Source: Mycogone perniciosa (Eukaryota > Ascomycota > Sordariomycetes > Hypocreales > Hypocreaceae). From it: 21,007 bases of DNA. This document shows positions 1 through 11,133 of this stretch, one piece after another. Within the stretch, counting starts at the first letter, position 1. The number at the start of each line of letters is the position of its first letter. A model generated the notes under the pieces. That model was given only the letters and a program-made list of their open reading frames with translations. It did no database searches and was not told the DNA's origin. Position numbers and translations under genes: made by a program. The DNA lies in assembly GCA_025331125.1 (NCBI GenBank), contig JAOALB010000307.1, positions 1 to 21,007 of the forward strand. Direction: 5' to 3'.

Positions 1-70
1 CCCCCCCCCCCACCCCCCCCCCCCCCCCCCCCCGCCCGCGGCCCCCCCCCCCCCTCCCCTCCCTCCCCCT
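1..70. repeat. C-rich low-complexity tract
   Basis: The first 70 bases are almost pure C, broken only by an A, a GCCCGCGG patch and a few T. The complementary strand is a run of long G tracts that could form G-quadruplex structures, and the C strand could form an i-motif. It sits at the window edge, so its full length is unknown. Homopolymers like this are also common sites of assembly error. Confidence 0.8.
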
Positions 71-783
71 GTCCCAGCAATGGGGGTGTGGATGACGGAG
101 CTATGAATTATTATTAGCATCAGGCCGATGGGTACGAAGCACACACCTCGCGCATGCCTGCTGTGCCTGCGAATGAGTGAATATCAACATGCGAGTATTC
201 CACAATGCATGTCAGCGAGAAATGAAATAATGGCTGGCTTGCTGCCTGTGCACAAAAGGGCAAATAACGGGCCCAAAAATAACAATACTGAGCGAGTGGA
301 AGCCGTAGCCATCGAGGATTTTCTTCGCATCCATACGAATAGCGTGCGAGTCCTGCTGGCTAAAAAGAAACTTCTACTAGATAATAGCTACCACCTCGCG
401 TGTTTACGACACGATGTGGCACAACAGTCATCACATCCCGCCGGTGACAACAACACGGTTATATGTCTTAAATTATAGTATGAAGTGCTCAGCATGGTAT
501 GTCGTGGTCAGCCAGGTGCTGGGAGAAGATAGATAATCGGTTTGCAATCCATAGCAGATCGCTGTCATAGCATTGTTGCCTCACTGGATAGTGAGCTACG
601 AGTACTCCGTACTAAGGTTCACAGTGCGTGCAAATTCATCAGGACATACCTGTAAGCCGATCCGATCCAGGCAACCAGGGTCCCGAGTACACAACGCTGA
701 GAGATCTTTTTTTTATTCCGCAAGACGGCTGAGAATCACCCCCTGCTCCATTGGACATCATCCTTCGCAGCCAACCCTACCTT

Positions 784-795
784 AGTAGTACTACT
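784..795. repeat. AGT-type perfect palindrome
   Basis: AGTAGTACTACT is a perfect 12-bp palindrome. It is followed directly by AGTACGGAATACTCGTA, which resembles the heptad repeat found elsewhere in this window. A related 10-bp palindrome, GTAGTACTAC, lies at 1723-1732. Confidence 0.6.
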
Positions 796-844
796 AGTAC
801 GGAATACTCGTAGGAGTCTCGAGCATTCATAACGCCTGTCTCTG

Positions 845-865
845 TACTTCGTACTCCGTACTTCG
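845..865. repeat. TACTYCG heptad array, three perfect-length units
   Basis: Three 7-bp units lie head to tail: TACTTCG, TACTCCG, TACTTCG. This is the cleanest forward-orientation copy of a heptanucleotide that recurs in most of the longer intergenic regions of the window. Confidence 0.8.
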
Positions 866-1130
866 CAATCTTTCTAGAGTACGAGTTTGGAGAGACCAAA
901 AAAGGTCTTCCTTGCGTCATCATAAAGATGCTTGAGCAATACGTGAGCGTGCTAGTATGCAGTTCGGATGGCGGTCTAACGCCACCTACAGCCAGCCATA
1001 GTGAGGTTTTGACTGCTTCACGACAGGCAGACTCGACTTATTTTGCGGGGAAAGATATGAATGTTTGTCATGAACTCTATTCCAAGAGGCAGATTGCGAA
1101 TTTTCGATGAACCACTCCGTATGGATGGAG

Positions 1131-1150
1131 TACTCGTACTTCGTACTTCA
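1131..1150. repeat. TACTYCG heptad array, degenerate
   Basis: The units read TACTCG (one base short), TACTTCG and TACTTCA. Single related units follow at 1389-1395 and 1431-1437. The array carries the same 7-bp period as the one at 845-865. Confidence 0.7.
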
Positions 1151-1814
1151 TAGCTACATGAATGGGCTGGTGGTCCTCCAAGAGCACGGGCACAAGATGA
1201 AAAGGAGTCCATTTCATGACCGGAGCTGCACCACCCCCTGGAAACCAGACATTCAGCCCAGAAGTGTGTTCTTATCTCCTTCAATTTGCGATTGGTCATG
1301 CTACGGCAGGCGTATTTCCTTTGTTTAAATCTGTCTCGGCATGCTTAGAGATGCGGACCATGAAGTATTAGATGCCTCGCTCATAACGTACTTCATTCCG
1401 CGCCATGATTATCGGTTTCCGCGGCGTGCGTACTTCGCGCATGAAAGGCATGTCTACAATATTGAAGTGTCATTCATTACAGGGTGGCAAGTTGGCACTG
1501 TAAGTCAAGCAGCCACACCAGCAGATAGCAACAGAAACATACCTGCAGAGGCCGCACAAGCAGGTGACATAAAAGAGGGACTGCAAAAGTAAATACTACC
1601 CTAATGGTAAGGTAAGTGAGTGTCTAACCGATGAGAGTGCTCGGAACTTTTACCATAGTAATAATGGATTGTGAACAACAACCAGATAAGAATTATCTGT
1701 AGCAATGAGAGCAATGTGAGTAGTAGTACTACATATCGTGCGGTGCCTGTTTTATTGTCGCCCGCTTGCCACACTTGACGTGCTCAACATTCTATAGACG
1801 CTAGGAATACGGTG

Positions 1815-1835
1815 CGAAGTACGAAGTACGGGGTA
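1815..1835. repeat. CGRAGTA heptad array, reverse orientation
   Basis: The units read CGAAGTA, CGAAGTA and CGGGGTA, the reverse complement of the TACTYCG unit. Both orientations therefore occur within 1 kb of each other. Confidence 0.7.
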
Positions 1836-2036
1836 CTATTGCGAACAACCAACTTCTCAATAAAAATACATCACAAGCCTACGGTAGGGTGTAATAATAA
1901 TGATTAAAAACTCGCTTTCGCCCCGGAACGGGGTCATCAAGGTTAAGATAAAAAAAATGAAGATTAGCGGTGGGTACGAATCAGGATGGTCAAAACTGTA
2001 GAAATGAAATAATAAATGGTTTGATGGTGGCGAAAG

Positions 2037-2070
2037 TTTTTTTTGTTTCTCTCTTTCTTTCTTTTCATTC
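2037..2070 (+). promoter_or_regulatory. Pyrimidine-rich tract
   Basis: An almost uninterrupted T/C run (TTTTTTTTGTTTCTCTCTTT and onward to about 2070) lies some 1.3 kb upstream of the chitin synthase start. Such tracts are frequent in fungal promoters and leaders, but at this distance a role is uncertain. It may be simple low-complexity DNA. Confidence 0.3.
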
Positions 2071-3374
2071 CACTACCAAGGTGTACACCGTACTCCGTAC
2101 TATTATCACATAAGAGTTGAGCGACGGTTGTTTATACGGAAACGCGGCTGTGGCACAGCCTCTGAGCGCTTCTCGTACCCTCGAAATACGAGCGGGTACT
2201 CCGTACAGCCAAGGCTATAATATGTTGTGCATGCATTGAGAACAACGTCAGCAGACATCAATGCTCGTATTCCGATCCGCGCAATCCGGATCTCATACGA
2301 CCAAGGATGGCGGCAGAAATGATATTAGGCATCTGGAGATAGCAGTTTCGAAAAAGGAACACCGTGCGCCTACTCCTGTTGCCTTAGGCTTTTTACCTGA
2401 AGGAAAAGAGTGAGTGCTGCTGCTGAATAAAATATCTCTGTAGGTCAGAAGTGCATATTACGCGGATGGGAAAAAATAATAAAGGAACACGGCAGAAAAA
2501 GGATCGGCAGCTGCAAAAGGAATCAGGGGACAACGCCGAGGCTACAAATTTAGTGACTCTAGTACAACACGGGCTAGCAGGTACTGATTTGGAAGTGCTA
2601 CTACTACGAGTATGGTTAGAGGCTATAGGACAGTGCGCGATCGCCCGGAGACACCCAAAGGTACCCAGGCCCTGTACAGTACGCGATAGCGTGGCGGTAG
2701 CAGCGGGAGTGCAATGGCCCGGACAGTTCCAGTGTGAGAAAATCCGCCACAGCGGCGCCCGCTAGTGCCTCAACTCAACGCGTAGGCTTCCCCGACCCCC
2801 TTGTTTACTTGGCCCGCAGGTCTTGCGTTACAGGGCCATGTCGCTACCCGGACTTCAATCAACATCCGTTTCCCGGTGATTTTGCCAGCAGCCATTGCCA
2901 GGGCCAAACACCATCCGTTTGTCCTGTTTAAACTGTTCCCTTGGGAAACGATTTTTTAGGGGATATTCCTGCATCGTTTGCCCTTCCTCCCTTTTCGACA
3001 CCTGGCGAGCCTGCCTCACTCGCTTTGGCGGCTGCTTTCTATCGTTAATCGTGTGCTTCCTTTTTTTCTTCTCCCATTCTTATAGCATTACCAAGCGTCC
3101 ATCCCGGACAAAGAAAAAAATAGGAGTACTCCGTCCAGTCGCGTACGAAGCAACAACCTGTCCTGTCTCTCTCATATCCAACTACTACCCGCCACGACCT
3201 TTCTCTCCGCTCGCTGTTACGTGTTTGACTCACCCCGCGCTCATTATCACTTGCAAAGCGTGAATCAAACCAGTTGGTGCTGAGAGAGAGAACGTCTCCG
3301 CGCTGCCCTGATCGATCATCAAAGAATCGAAGTCTTCCCAATCCGAGGGCATCCAGGCCCAAATCTCGCCCACC

Positions 3375-6300
3375 ATGGCGAATCGAATGTCCATGTTCTC
3401 CATGAACTCGGATGCTGGCGGCAGTCGACCCGGTGGCCCTCAAACGGCTCAAGTGTCAACTACAAGTCTCTTAAACGCCGTTCATAACATTTACCTAGCT
3501 TCCCAACCACATCAGCTCGACGCCAGCACAAGTGTTGTAGTTAACACATGGCTGACTGCCGCCCAAGGCGGTCCTGCTGTCGATGCAACGCTCGCCTCTC
3601 GAGCTTGGGAGCATGCCAGACGACGTGCCGAGGATGGTTGCATTATCCTTGGGTATGTTTCTACGTTTATAACCAATATGCTTCGCAGTTATCATTAACA
3701 AATTGCCACATAGATCACTCCATCAATCTACACCGTCTCTACTGGCTCCGTTTCTCTCAGCTTTCCCGTTCGCAATTCCTTCGTCTCTTTACCAGGCACT
3801 AGACGCTATTCAGCCTTTCATTCGATGTGTGACTCCATATAACCCATCCACACAGAGGCAGGCAGGTCTCGGCGTGACGCTCACACTCAACCTGGCCGGG
3901 AATTTGACTGGCGCCGCTCTGGCCTTGTCGCAAGGCGGCATCGATACCAGCAGGGGCCTGCTGAACATTGCAAATGAAGCGGGCTTCCGTGCATTTGATG
4001 TCTTCTATTACCTTCTGACTTCAGCTTCAACGCCTGCTGAGAGAGAGTTTCTGGGTCTAAAGTCTGCGTCAGCATATACTCTACTAGCACGATCCAGCAC
4101 ATATAGTCCGCCATCATATCTACCCACAGCAGATGACGCCGCCGCTGCTGAGGACTTTCGGCAAGCGTTGAAAGACATCGGTATCAAGGGTTCAGCACAT
4201 CGCAACTTCATCTCTACTCTTGCAGGTTTACTTAAGCTCGGGGACACCCTCGATTACAGCATTGAGTCTGAAGCGTTGGAAGATATTTGTGAGGATGTGA
4301 GTGGGTTACTGGGTATGGATCCCGAGGTCCTATTGAACCAATGCAGCACCGAAGACCGACAAACATTTGTTGGCGGGTTATACGAGTCTCTTGTAGATTG
4401 GGTTATCTCCAAAGCCAACGAAGCTATCACGGCACAGCTTACTCGCATCAAGGATGGAGACGAATCACTTGATGGCTACGGCGCAAGAACCCCAACAACA
4501 AATGAAGACAATGGAGACACTGTCGCCATAACTGTTCTTGAAATTCCTGACCCATCGCTTGGCAAGGCATTGTCTATGCGGTCTGTTTTCGATGACACAC
4601 AAGGCATGAACGCCGAAATGATCGAAGATGGGGTCCAGGTGACTCCTGCAGGCTCGTCCATTTTAAGAGAAGCACAGCAAGCAGTGGCGGAGGTCGCTCC
4701 AGACCTAGGCATCATGTCCGGTCCCGAAGGTCGTGAACGTCAGTATGAACTCGAAAAGAGAGAGGTTGTTCTGGAGAAGATCGGGCTTGCTGCCGATGAT
4801 GGCAGTTTTCTCAAGAAATTGCTGTTCCCTGTTGCGGGTCAAGGTATTAAGTTAGGACGTACTGGTCGACTAGATCTTCCTGTCGTGCTCAACTCAAACC
4901 GTCTCTGGTATCACCTATGCATGCATCCAACGGATGACTCCCCGGCAAGTCTTGCTGCCTTGCCGTCAATCACATCTGCCTGGTCAGCTGGCACTGTCTC
5001 CCGACAACTCCGTTCATGGAGACTTCCAGAGTGGGCAAACCGACGACATAGAAACCTTGACTACACCGCCGACTTTGATGTTGACGAGTTTGTGCAACGA
5101 TATTCCACCCTGGGTTGCAGAGAGGGTAGAGATGGTATTGAGACCTGGATGCTTGAGCGTGGCTGGAGCAACGGGGAAGTATTTATGGGCAAGGAGCGCG
5201 TGTGGATACGCGAAACAGCCTGGTGGGAAGCTGAAAGCATGCTCGACATCAAGCCAACAGACAATCTTCAGACTCTGCACAGCAACCCATTCACCAACGG
5301 TTTTGACACGGGCTACTCAGGCAATGGTAGTGGGTACTTCCCCCCTCCTGTAATGGAAAACAGCATGAATAGCAGTCGTGACCAGCTTGTTCACAACCGC
5401 GGCATAAGCCAGGGGAACGGAAGCCAGCTTACTTTCGGCCAAAGCCCACAAGCTGCACCCTCTATTGCACCGTCCGCCTTGCGTAACATTGCCAACGGTG
5501 GTGACTATGGCTTGGGATCGAAGGGAGACACATACAAAAGCGATGGTTATTACAATCCGGATGCTGCACTCGATCCCGAGTTGGCTGAGAACAAGAAAGT
5601 TGAAACGAAGCAGGTTGACAAGGCCCGTCGAGTCTGGGTTTGGTTTGTTTGGGCTGTAACATTCTGGATTCCCTCTCCTCTGTTGAAATGGGTTGGGCGC
5701 ATGCAGCGGCCAGACGTCCGTATGGCGTGGCGTGAGAAGCTCACTCTGTGTCTGCTCATTGCTTTGATCAACGGTATCGTTGTATTCTGGATTGTCGGTT
5801 TCGGACAAATTCTATGCCCCAACATGGACAAAGCGTGGAATTCCCAAGAGGTGACATATCACACAGGCGCAGACGACTGGTGGGTTAGCGTTCGCGGTCA
5901 AGTCTTTGACATGTCCAAGTTCTGGAAAATTGATCATTCCGATATTGATCTTCCGGCAAACAAGGACAGCATGCAGCCATTCGCGGGGTTGGACTTGGAT
6001 GATTACTTTCCGCCACCCTTGAGCGTGGCGTGTCCAGGTTTGAAAATTGCGGAAACTACACAGCTACTCGCAAATAATACCCCTAACCTTGGATTCATTC
6101 ATAAGTCAGGTCCATTTCAGCCAGATCCCAGGAGTCGTCTCAGTGATCCAAAATGGTACTGGAAGTTCTTTGTGCCAAAGATGCAAGAGTTTTATAAGGG
6201 CGATCTAGTCTTCACCCGAGGCACAGTCATGAGTCAAGGGAACAACGACCAGCGTATGTGGGGAATGTACGGCGACGAGATATATGATCTGACCAACTAC

Positions 6301-8798
6301 TTCTACACGCTGAAGGTCTATCAAAGGGACGCCAGATATACATTCCTTAACAAGCAGGTCTCTGACGTCTGGAGCAACAATCCAGGGCAAGATATCAAAG
6401 AGGCTCTTGATGCCCTCATGGCAGACACAAAGGCAAACGAAACGGAGCATGTCAGCGTGATGAACAGCTGGAATTGCATACAGAATCTCTTCTTTAAAGG
6501 CAAGACTGACTTCCGCGAAACTCCTCGGTGTGTCGTCAACAACTACATCTTGTTGGCTTTCACTATTATCCTCTGTACCGTCATAGTCCTCAAGTTTGTC
6601 TCTGCCCTTCAATTCAGCTCCAAGCGCCGTCCTTCTCCTCAGGACAAGTTCGTCATCTGTCAAGTCCCTGCTTATACAGAAGGCGAGGATTCGTTGCGAA
6701 AGGCTCTAGATTCCTTGACGGCACTCCAATACGACAACAAGCGAAAACTTATCTGCGTCATTTGTGATGGTGTTATTGTTGGACAAGGAAACGACCGACC
6801 TACACCAAAGATTGTCCTAGACATCTTAGGCGTTGATCCCAAACTTGACCCTCCAGCCCTGCCTTTCAAGGCAGTCGGTCCTGGCAGTGATCAACTTAAC
6901 TATGGCAAAGTGTATTCTGGTCTCTACGAGTATGAGGGTAATGTGGTCCCGTACCTGGTTATTGTCAAGGTTGGCAAGGAATCCGAGCAGTCCAGACCCA
7001 AGCCCGGCAACCGTGGAAAGCGTGATTCTCAAATTTTGCTAATGAGCTTCCTCAATCGCGTCCACCATCGCGCACCTATGAACCCATTGGAGCTTGAGAT
7101 CTTCCATCAAATCAACAACATCATCGGTGTGGACCCTGAACTCTATGAGTACCTTCTGATGGTAGACGCCGATACTACGGTTGAAGAGGATTCCTTAAAT
7201 CGGTTGGTTTCCGCTTGTGCACATAATGCCAAGATCGCTGGCATTTGTGGTGAAACAAGTCTTCAGAATGATGAGAAGTCTTGGTGGACGATGATTCAAG
7301 TTTATGAGTATTTCATTTCACATCACATGGCCAAGGCTTTCGAGTCTCTGTTTGGCAGCGTGACTTGTTTGCCTGGATGGTAAGTTTTAATGTCTATTTC
7401 CTCTGTTCCTTCATAGCTAACCATTGTAATTCCAGCTTCACAATGTATCGTCTAAGGACGGTGGACAAGGGCAAACCACTGATTATTTCGGATGCCGTTA
7501 TCAATGAGTACAGTGTCTGTGATGTGGATACTTTGCATCAGAAGAATTTGTTGTCTCTTGGTGAGGATCGATTTCTCACGACTCTGATGATGAAGCACTT
7601 CCCTTCGATGCATTACAAGTTCCTTGCTCACGCCCAGTGCAAGACTGCCGCCCCAGAATCATGGAGTGTTCTCCTGTCTCAACGTCGGCGATGGATCAAC
7701 TCGACCATCCACAATCTGGTGGAGCTGATGCGGTTGAGGGATATGTGCGGCTTCTGTTTCTTTGGCATGCGTATCATTGTCTTCATTGATCTCTTTGGTA
7801 CGATCATTCTGCCTGCGACGTGCGCTTATTTGGGTTATCTCATCTACAGCGTCGCAACTAACAAGGGCGCATTCCCCTTGTGGTCCATTGTCATCTTGGC
7901 TGCGGTATATGGTCTTCAGGCCTTGATTTTTATCTTGAAAAGGCAGTGGCAGCACATTGGATGGATGATCATCTACATTCTTGCCTATCCTATTTACTCG
8001 TTCATTCTTCCAATCTACTCTTTCTGGAACCAAGACAACTTCAGCTGGGGTAACACCCGTATTGTCATTGGTGAGAAAGGCAACACGCAAGTGGTTGCTG
8101 TAGATGATGAGGGATTCGATCCACGGTCAATTCCACTGCAACGTTGGGACGACTACGCTTTGACCAATAACCTACCCGGCCGTCGTGGTAACCACCAATA
8201 CGCGGAGAAGCAGGATTACGGATATGGGGACCAGTACGAAATGGATGAGATGAAGTCGGTGTACTCCGCTGGGCCCCAAGGTTCGGTTCTTACTGGTATG
8301 CCTGGACGCAATACATTTATGCCTCCTCAATCCCCTGCACCTTTCGCTGGTGGAAGCGCCGCTGATCGCCCTCTCATGTTGCACCGACACTCCATGATGT
8401 CCATGGGCACCGGAATTCTGGATCGCAGCCAGTCGCCCTACCAAGATGTTCCCCACAATCGTGGTAGCATGATGAACGTTCGAAGCCAATCCAATCTATC
8501 GCCATCAGCCGGCATGGGCGGCATGAACCGTTCATCATCAGCTCTGAGTTTTGGTGTTGGACGGGGGGTCGAAGGCATGCAATCGAATTCCTCGATTGAC
8601 TTCCAAGGGAACAACATGGCGTCGTCTGACATCGCCATCATTGAAGCCATTCAGGCTGTTCTTCGAGACGTGGATTTGGATACCGTGACGAAGAAACAGG
8701 TCCGCGCACTTGTTGAGCAGCGACTCCAGACTGAGCTGGTTGGTGAGCGTCGCACATTTATGGACCGGCAGATTGATCGCGAACTGGAAAGTATGTAA
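3375..8798 (+). CDS. csmB: Class VII chitin synthase with myosin-like head (CsmB type)
   Basis: This integral membrane enzyme polymerises N-acetylglucosamine from UDP-GlcNAc into cell-wall chitin at hyphal tips and septa. The inferred exons are 3375-3652, 3714-7379 and 7436-8798, giving about 1768 aa, normal for class VII. The start has a good context (CCACCATGG). The N-terminal ~700 residues form the myosin-like region, and I see no GxxxxGKT P-loop, as expected for class VII rather than class V. Membrane segments follow near 732-750 and 768-795. Cytochrome b5-like sequence (VRGQVFDMSKFW) lies near 815 and a further segment at 1034-1060. The glycosyltransferase core shows VICDG, VDADT (~1244), CLPGCFTMYR across the second intron (~1311-1320), EDR (~1357) and QRRRW (1397-1401). 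Three C-terminal membrane segments and a DEK_C-like domain (last ~58 residues) complete it. The class assignment rests on this domain order and the absent P-loop. The gene is convergent with the kinase at 9271-10677. Confidence 0.95.
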
Positions 8799-9270
8799 TG
8801 CATATGGACGGGAGGACCCCAAATGGAAAGCGTGGGCAAAACTAGATCGTGGTATATATCTTGTTTTAATCTTGGTTGTTGTTTTTATTTCCGTACGATG
8901 GCTTACTTCAACGAACACATTGGATCATGGTTGCATCATACGAATTCACAGAGAAGAAAATCCGGTTGAAAATAATTATTTCAGCAGAAATCTGCCCCTT
9001 GCCGGCAAAGAAATGGCGTTTACGGCTGCTGGGAGATTTGGGGGGGAGTATCGTCACTCTAAGGACACAATAGGAATTGTGAGCTGAATGTTCAACGTCT
9101 TGTTCGACCTTGTCACTACTTTTCTCCTTTTGTTTCGCGTCTTTTTGCAACATGATGGTACGGGTATTAGCAGTAATATCGGTTCTTTTTATATATAATA
9201 ATATGACGAGCCACGGTTAATAAGTTTTCCACTCATCTTGCCCCTCTTCCTCCTCCTTGTAGATATCACT
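8799..9270. other. Convergent 3' intergenic region
   Basis: This 472-bp stretch separates the 3' ends of the chitin synthase (+) and the kinase (-) and should hold both 3' UTRs. It is T-rich on the + strand just after the chitin synthase stop. I see no gene, no clear AATAAA signal and no repeat worth naming. Confidence 0.6.
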
Positions 9271-10677
9271 CTATTGTACAACACTTCGTTTATCAATCTT
9301 GCCGACGCCTTTGAGGCGTAGGTACACATCTGTTCCCCACCCGTACAAGCTCTGGATCGCTATGCCGCCACCAAAATACTCGGCATATGCACGGCTCAGG
9401 GGTAGACCATAACCAAGACCAGCAATTGAGCTCCCGCCCGTGCTGGCAGAGGCAATTGCGTTAAGGCCATCGTGTCCACTGGAGCCGGGGATGTCGTGGT
9501 CTTCAGAGAATGTGGTAAAGGAGTAAGACCAGATATGGGGCAGGACATCTGGGGGAATGCCGCCCCCTCGGTCACGTATGCGAATGGTGACTCCTGGGGC
9601 ATTGTCATCCAGAGGCTTGATGGCGTCACTTTTGAATTGGCCGCGATCCTCGGAGGCTGGCTTTATAGTAGGCATGTCGCCGGATTGGTTCTTGAGCGCC
9701 GGCTCAGGGGCGATAGTGACCACAACAGGCTCTCGCGATTTGTTCTCAATGGTAGCCCGGAAGGCATTCTTGAGAAGCTCCGTGACGATGTATTCAAGGT
9801 GCATGGGCAGGAAGGCAAACGTGGTTTCTGGCTCGCCATCCATGTAGAGCCTGGGTCGGACACCGTACCGGAGCTCGCAGATGTCAGCCACAAAGCCGGC
9901 GCAGGAGTCAATAGTTAGCGAAGGCTTCAAGCCGGTGTCGATGACGCCAATGTAGGTGGGATCCTCGGGACATGGTGTCGGGCTAGCGCTAGGGTCAAAG
10001 TGCGGCTGACTGCTGAAGTGTAAGGCGATATGTTGCTCTGCAATGAGTCGGGTGCCAATTCGCGCGCGAAGATGCTCGTCCAGGAAGCGAGTCACCTCGG
10101 GGGGTGATATGTATCTGCGGCATTCGAGGAAGCCCTTTGCGAGAATGGGGATGGTATCGGTGTGGGTAGCGACAAGCTCGGCGAGGACATTGGTAAACTT
10201 GATCTCGTCGTCGAGGGTAGTGATGGCGCGGCCCTGTGAGGCGGCCTGCCAGTAGGGTAGTAAAATAGAGAGGGAATGCAGGTAATTGTTGTATATGTGG
10301 GAGATGTTCGGGTTCGAGACAACGATATAGGGGAGATTGCGGAGAGCCTGGATGCGATGTGCGAGGCGAATGGGGAGGAGGGAGAGCGTGAAGTTGGCGG
10401 AGGAGAGCAGCGACTTTTCGGACAGAGGCGGCCGGCCATGCCTGCGTGGTGAACAAGGTCAATATCAGGACACGACCCAATTGTGACGATACGGAGCTGA
10501 CGGCCAATACCTTACGAGATCGGCCAGACTGAGTGGGTGTTGAGTCTGGCTGGCGAGAGTTGCGATCTCGGCGTCGGAGACATCGTATGTCCTACTAGAG
10601 GTGAAGCGCCGGCATTGCCATTGTGTCCTGGTGAGTGGCCGCGAAAGCCTCGCGGGCCTGAGGAGGAAGGCCCTCAT
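9271..10677 (-). CDS. Mitochondrial alpha-ketoacid dehydrogenase kinase (PDK/BCKDK family)
   Basis: Kinases of this family phosphorylate and switch off the E1 subunit of pyruvate or branched-chain ketoacid dehydrogenase in the mitochondrial matrix. On the minus strand the exons are 10677-10511 and 10441-9271, giving about 445 aa. The 69-bp intron (donor GTATTG, acceptor CAG) restores the family sequence LVRHGRPPLS. The N terminus is rich in Arg, Ser and Leu with few acidic residues, like a mitochondrial presequence. The BCDHK N-terminal helical domain includes YIVVSNPNISHIYNNYL. The GHKL ATPase domain shows the N box ELLKNAFRATIENK (~277), the G1 box DRGGGIP (~346) and the G2 box GLGYGLPLSRAYAEYFGGG (~397). 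The insert between the N and G1 boxes is long (about 55 residues, rich in Pro, Lys and Asp), as in many fungal members. Whether the substrate is PDH or BCKDH cannot be told from sequence. Confidence 0.93.
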
Positions 10678-10892
10678 TGCAGCATCGCGATGAACAGATA
10701 GTACGGCGGATTGTTGAACTCGATCTGGTTCAGATGTCGGATGACAGCGGTAGGATCGCGCAACGGCTTCAGCGGTAGCACTCGTATAGTATAATAAACT
10801 GGAGCCGCGTCGAGCCGAGTGGAAACAAGCGGCACAGACGCAATCGGCGGTACGTACCGGCTAGCTGAGATCTCTAGTCCCACTCTTATCAT
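10674..10892 (-). other. 72-codon upstream ORF overlapping the kinase start
   Basis: An open frame begins at 10892 on the minus strand and ends at the TGA at 10676-10674, so it overlaps the kinase ATG (10677-10675) in an ATGA arrangement. Its protein (starting MIRVGLEISASRYV) resembles no family I know. It may be only the kinase 5' leader. If the transcript starts upstream of 10892, this frame could act as an upstream ORF that lowers kinase translation or couples to it. It could equally be chance. Confidence 0.25.
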
Positions 10893-11133
10893 GTTACGTC
10901 ACTGGAGGCGGGGAACAGTCAACAAGTGTTGATGGATAGCGGGGTTGTTTCATGATCAAGAAGAAGCTGGGTACTTCGTAGACGAGCAAGATATAGCTAG
11001 CAGATGGGCTTTCGATGGCTTCTATTTAGATGCAAAATTATCGAAGTACCGAGAAAGGTACCATTCTATCGTATATATACGAGTATATAGCCCTTCCCCA
11101 TCCCATCCCATCCCATCATCTATCGTCCCTCTC
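10678..11133. other. Kinase promoter and I9 3' region
   Basis: This 456-bp stretch lies between two minus-strand genes and must contain the kinase promoter and the 3' UTR of the I9 inhibitor gene. It holds one TACTTCG unit (10972-10978) and a CCCAT x4 microsatellite (11097-11116). Apart from the 72-codon frame next to the kinase I see no coding sequence. Confidence 0.5.
11097..11116. repeat. CCCAT x4 microsatellite
   Basis: Four exact copies of CCCAT lie about 18 bp past the stop of the I9 gene, in its likely 3' UTR (read as ATGGG repeats on the transcript strand). Confidence 0.8.

Larger units (their letters stand above)
1..3374. other. Gene-poor region upstream of the chitin synthase
   Basis: No open frame here looks like protein: the candidates are short, low in complexity or without family resemblance, and I could not join them with credible splice sites. 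The stretch holds a poly-C tract (1-70), TACTYCG heptad arrays (845-865, 1131-1150, 1815-1835 and single copies near 603, 1389, 1431, 2091, 2197 and 3127), AGT palindromes (784-795, 1723-1732) and a pyrimidine tract (2037-2070). The last few hundred bases must hold the chitin synthase promoter and leader. In many Pezizomycotina the class V chitin synthase gene lies head to head with the class VII gene, so this may be most of a shared divergent promoter. That is inference, because the partner is not visible. Confidence 0.6.

Noticed and set aside
128..1592. Several open frames of 60-116 codons at the left end
   Set aside because: Residue composition looks random and some frames run through the TACTYCG repeats, so they are unlikely to be genes.
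2451..3263. Overlapping open frames of 65-122 codons upstream of the chitin synthase
   Set aside because: They overlap in different frames, have no family resemblance and no splice signals joining them. More likely promoter and leader sequence.
5317..5808. 163-codon open frame antisense to the chitin synthase
   Set aside because: Shadow of a strongly conserved coding exon on the other strand; no domain or start context.
10300..10325. GGGTTCGAGAC, resembling a tRNA B box
   Set aside because: It lies inside the kinase coding exon, and no cloverleaf can be drawn around it.
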